Assembly (NCBI GenBank): GCA_002352185.1
Contig: DEHY01000087.1
Span: 1 to 8,817 of the forward strand
Length of the DNA: 8,817 nt
Reading direction: 5' to 3'
Source: Competibacteraceae bacterium UBA2788
Lineage (GTDB): Bacteria > Pseudomonadota > Gammaproteobacteria > Competibacterales > Competibacteraceae
In this document: one piece after another, positions 7,165 through 8,817 of the stretch
How positions within the stretch are numbered: position 1 is the first letter of the stretch
Layout: the number at the start of each line of letters is the position of its first letter
Notes under the pieces: generated by a model
Database searches by the model: none
Told to the model about the DNA's origin: nothing
Seen by the model: the letters and a program-made list of their open reading frames with translations, nothing else
Program-made: the position numbers and the translations under genes

Positions 7165-7566
7165 TCAATCGCGCCAGTGCTGCAACAGCAGCGGGGCCAG
7201 GCGGACCAAATCGGAAATCACCACGGTAAGCCAGAGCGCCATACTGATGCCCACGGCAGCGGCGGCAATATCCTTGATGGCGCGAATTTTCTCGTTTTCG
7301 CGGGTCTCCAGAAAATCGCATACCGCTTCTATGGCGCTGTTGAACAGCTCCGCGATCAGCACCAAACCGGTAACCACCAGGATCAGCCCGAAATCCACCC
7401 ACTGCTGAAACAGCAGCGCCAAGCTGAGAATGATCGCGGACAGCACCATTTTGTAGGCGACGCTGAAGTCGTAGAAGACCGCAAACCGCAGCCCCGACAG
7501 AATGACTTTGATCTTGCGCAGCGGGTGATAACCGCTTTCCCCGGTGCCCAGAAATTTGTTTCTCAT
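7165..7566 (-). CDS. DgkA-type integral membrane lipid kinase (diacylglycerol or undecaprenol kinase)
   Basis: The 133-residue product has three predicted membrane helices and matches the prokaryotic diacylglycerol kinase family, which phosphorylates diacylglycerol (Gram-negative DgkA) or undecaprenol (many Gram-positive members). The catalytic signature is AELFNSAIEAV (Glu73, Asn76, Glu80), followed by NEKIRAIKDIAAAAVGI with the conserved Lys98-Asp99. The N-terminal amphipathic segment HPLRKIKVILSGLRFAVFYDFSVAYKM differs from the E. coli GLRAAWINEAAFRQE region, so the lipid substrate is uncertain. The start is the ATG with GAGGA just upstream; a longer in-frame reading to 7782 runs inside the phosphatase gene and is rejected. 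It lies 29 bases downstream of the PAP2 gene and is probably co-transcribed. Confidence 0.9.
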   Translation of the reverse strand: MRNKFLGTGESGYHPLRKIKVILSGLRFAVFYDFSVAYKMVLSAIILSLALLFQQWVDFGLILVVTGLVLIAELFNSAIEAVCDFLETRENEKIRAIKDIAAAAVGISMALWLTVVISDLVRLAPLLLQHWRD

Positions 7567-7595
7567 CGAGTCCTCAACGCGGCTTTTGCAGTGAG

Positions 7596-8108
7596 TTAAA
7601 GGAGCTTTTGCGCCAGGACAACCCAGCCGATGCCGAGGGTGATTCCCGCCATAACATCGGATGGAAAATGCACCTGCAAATAGATCCGCGAAGTCGCCAC
7701 GGCGACCGCCAGCATCAGGGCCACGGCCATGGCGGTAAACTGCCATTCCGGCAAAATGCGACGGATGATCAGCACCATGCACAGAGCAAAGGCGACACTA
7801 TGGGTAGTATGGGCGCTGGGGAATGAGCTATCGGTGGGCAGAACCACCAGCGGTTCCATCACAGAGGGCCGGGGGCGATCCAGGATCGCCTTGGCCAGGT
7901 GGACCAGCAGCGTTGCGCCGCCGAAGCCCACCAGCAACAGCAAAACTTCAGCGCGTTTTTGAAAGTACAGCAGGATCACGCTGATCAGAGCCGTAATCGG
8001 CGCCAGAACATACAGTGACCCCAGCCAAGTGATGCCCCGAAAGAAGCCATCCAATCCTTCTGAGCGCAGCGTCGCTGTGAAAAGCAAAATCTGGGTATCC
8101 CACGACAT
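7596..8108 (-). CDS. PAP2-family membrane phosphatase
   Basis: The 170-residue product is an integral membrane phosphatase of the PAP2 superfamily, whose members remove phosphate from phosphatidic acid, phosphatidylglycerophosphate or undecaprenyl pyrophosphate on the outer face of the inner membrane. All three active-site motifs are intact: K-x6-RP (Lys73 to Arg80-Pro81, KAILDRPRP), PSAH (97-100), and SR-x5-H-x3-D (Ser140-Arg141, His147, Asp151 in SRIYLQVHFPSD). About five hydrophobic segments are visible. The ATG at 8108 has no strong ribosome site upstream. It is the first gene of a two-gene unit with the DgkA-type kinase. A UppP/PgpB-like role is the best guess; the exact lipid cannot be read from sequence. 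Confidence 0.93.
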   Translation of the reverse strand: MSWDTQILLFTATLRSEGLDGFFRGITWLGSLYVLAPITALISVILLYFQKRAEVLLLLVGFGGATLLVHLAKAILDRPRPSVMEPLVVLPTDSSFPSAHTTHSVAFALCMVLIIRRILPEWQFTAMAVALMLAVAVATSRIYLQVHFPSDVMAGITLGIGWVVLAQKLL

Positions 8109-8163
8109 GAGGATTGTCTGCTTGAGTAAGAAGTGGGTGGAAAAACGGTTGATCCGAAACGCT

Positions 8164-8192
8164 TATAGCCGACGGTCAGTCGGCTATAGCCG
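8164..8192. repeat. Perfect 10-bp inverted repeat with overlapping direct repeat, operator-like
   Basis: TATAGCCGAC (8164-8173) and GTCGGCTATA (8179-8188) are perfect inverted copies around the five-base loop GGTCA. In addition TATAGCCG occurs twice in the same direction, at 8164-8171 and 8185-8192, 21 bases apart, which is two helical turns. The second copy is itself within the palindrome GGCTATAGCC (8182-8191). On the minus strand a -10-like TATAAG (8167-8162) overlaps the proximal arm, but no matching -35 is present. It lies 56 bases upstream of the PAP2 gene. It could be a dimeric regulator site, a leader hairpin, or a short dispersed repeat. Confidence 0.6.
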
Positions 8193-8210
8193 TTGTGGCG
8201 GTGTCTGGCT

Positions 8211-8240
8211 ACAAAATCCGTTGCCCCTTTTTCAAAGGGA
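8211..8240. repeat. Short palindrome CCCTTT-TTC-AAAGGG, possible degenerate dispersed repeat
   Basis: CCCTTT (8225-8230) and AAAGGG (8234-8239) form a six-pair stem with a three-base loop. The preceding bases read AAAATCC then TTGCC. I recall similar C-run / CCCTTTTTCAAAGGG units as dispersed intergenic repeats in many environmental bacterial genomes, so this may be a worn copy. It is not followed by a T-run on either strand, so it is a poor terminator. The assignment rests on memory of the pattern, and one copy in this window cannot prove repetition. Confidence 0.35.
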
Positions 8241-8491
8241 GATGCCGATCATATAGCAATCCTAAGCCGGCTGTGGGTGTGGCGCGATGAGTTGACGGGC
8301 AGAAACGCGGCAAGCAGAACGGCGAACGGCGTAGCGGGCGGTGCGGGCGTGTGGGGCATGGGAGCCCATTGGAGGATCAGGGCGGGTCCAATCGGTTATT
8401 CTAGGGTCAAGCCCGCAGCATTGATTCGGTTGATTGTTCTCAAGCGCCGCTGCCCGTTTGAAATCAGAGGCCATTTTTCCCGGATACCCCG

Positions 8492-8817
8492 ATGTCACAA
8501 CCCATGCAATACGCCACCGTCTCCTGGACACCCGCCAGTTGGCGACAACGACCAGCGGCGCAACTGCCGGTTTACGATGACCTTCCGGCGCTGGCCGAGG
8601 TCGAGGAACGGCTGGGCACGTCGCCGCCGCTGGTGTTCGCCGGCGAAATCCGCACCCTGCGCCAGCAACTGGCTGAAGTTGCCGCCGGGCGGGCGTTCCT
8701 GCTGCAAGGCGGCGATTGCGCCGAAAGCTTCGCCGAATTCCGCGACCACACCATCACCGACACCTTTCGGGTGCTGTTGCAAATGGCGGTGATCCTGACC
8801 TTTGCCGCCGCCTGTCC
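8492..8817 (+). CDS. Class II DAHP synthase, N-terminal part (3' end missing)
   Basis: The open frame runs from ATG 8492 to the end of the window, giving 108 residues of an enzyme usually around 450. Class II 3-deoxy-D-arabino-heptulosonate 7-phosphate synthase condenses phosphoenolpyruvate and erythrose 4-phosphate, the first step to aromatic amino acids. Diagnostic blocks are [43 protein letters not shown], and [15 protein letters not shown] (with the metal-binding Cys) followed by [18 protein letters not shown]. These do not occur in the class I AroF/G/H enzymes. The ribosome site is weak; ATG 8504, four codons on, is an alternative start. The gene diverges from the PAP2 gene and belongs to a separate transcription unit. 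Confidence 0.95.
   Translation, partial: MSQPMQYATVSWTPASWRQRPAAQLPVYDDLPALAEVEERLGTSPPLVFAGEIRTLRQQLAEVAAGRAFLLQGGDCAESFAEFRDHTITDTFRVLLQMAVILTFAAAC

Larger units (their letters stand above)
8109..8491. other. Divergent intergenic region between PAP2 phosphatase and class II DAHP synthase
   Basis: This 383-base stretch separates two divergent genes and should hold both promoters. The half nearer the phosphatase gene carries the inverted repeat at 8164-8192 and a short palindrome near 8225-8239. From about 8260 to 8491 I see no repeat, RNA gene or believable coding region, only GC-rich sequence with a minor palindrome ATGGG-AG-CCCAT at 8358-8369. I found no -35/-10 pair with proper spacing on either strand, so both promoters remain unplaced. 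Confidence 0.7.

Noticed and set aside
7567..7782. A 72-residue N-terminal extension of the DgkA-type kinase
   Set aside because: It overlaps the PAP2 gene, whose motifs (SR-x5-H-x3-D) are encoded there in another frame; the ATG at 7566 has a GAGGA ribosome site.
8369..8402. Possible promoter TTGGAG ... TATTCT for the DAHP synthase gene
   Set aside because: The spacer would be 22 bases, too long for a sigma70 promoter, and no better-spaced pair was seen.
8193..8792. A 199-codon + strand frame across the intergenic region and into the DAHP synthase gene
   Set aside because: In the shared part the other frame encodes clear class II DAHP synthase; the intergenic part has no recognisable motif.

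Overview
The window reads as chromosomal DNA from a GC-rich Gram-negative bacterium, most likely a gammaproteobacterium. Three things point there: the order hisA-hisF-hisI-hisE-tatA-tatB-tatC with separate hisI and hisE (common in Beta- and some Gammaproteobacteria), a DUF2835 protein (a family known mainly from Gammaproteobacteria), and an OpgG/OpgD-type periplasmic glucan protein. I cannot name a genus from the sequence alone. No tRNA, rRNA, insertion sequence, CRISPR array or phage gene was seen.

Region 1 (1-5485, all + strand) looks like one long, tightly packed operon. It opens inside hisA and runs through hisF, hisI and hisE, the last steps of the early histidine pathway. The complete twin-arginine translocase tatA, tatB, tatC follows. 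Three small 'passenger' genes close it: a DUF2835 protein, an FkbM-family SAM-dependent methyltransferase, and a stand-alone RibD C-terminal (reductase) domain protein. Most junctions are 1-4 base overlaps (TGATG, TAATG, GTGA, ATGA) or gaps of a few bases. The two larger gaps, 48 and 36 bases, flank tatA.

Region 2 (5493-8108, all - strand) converges on region 1 with only 7 bases between stop codons. It holds a monocistronic opgD-like gene with a twin-arginine signal, so it is a plausible client of the translocase encoded next door, and a recognisable promoter upstream of it. Beyond that lies a two-gene unit of opposite lipid chemistry: a PAP2-family membrane phosphatase followed by a DgkA-type membrane lipid kinase.

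Region 3 (8109-8491) is a 383-base divergent intergenic region. It carries a perfect 10-bp inverted repeat overlapped by a direct repeat at 21-base spacing, and a short palindrome that may belong to a dispersed repeat. Region 4 (8492 to the end, + strand) is the 5' end of a class II DAHP synthase gene, the entry enzyme of the shikimate pathway.

The window is mostly conserved core metabolism and export. I did not find a convincing undescribed system. The items most worth a second look are the FkbM / RibD-C pair at the tail of the tat operon, the PAP2 / lipid-kinase pair, and the repeats upstream of the latter.
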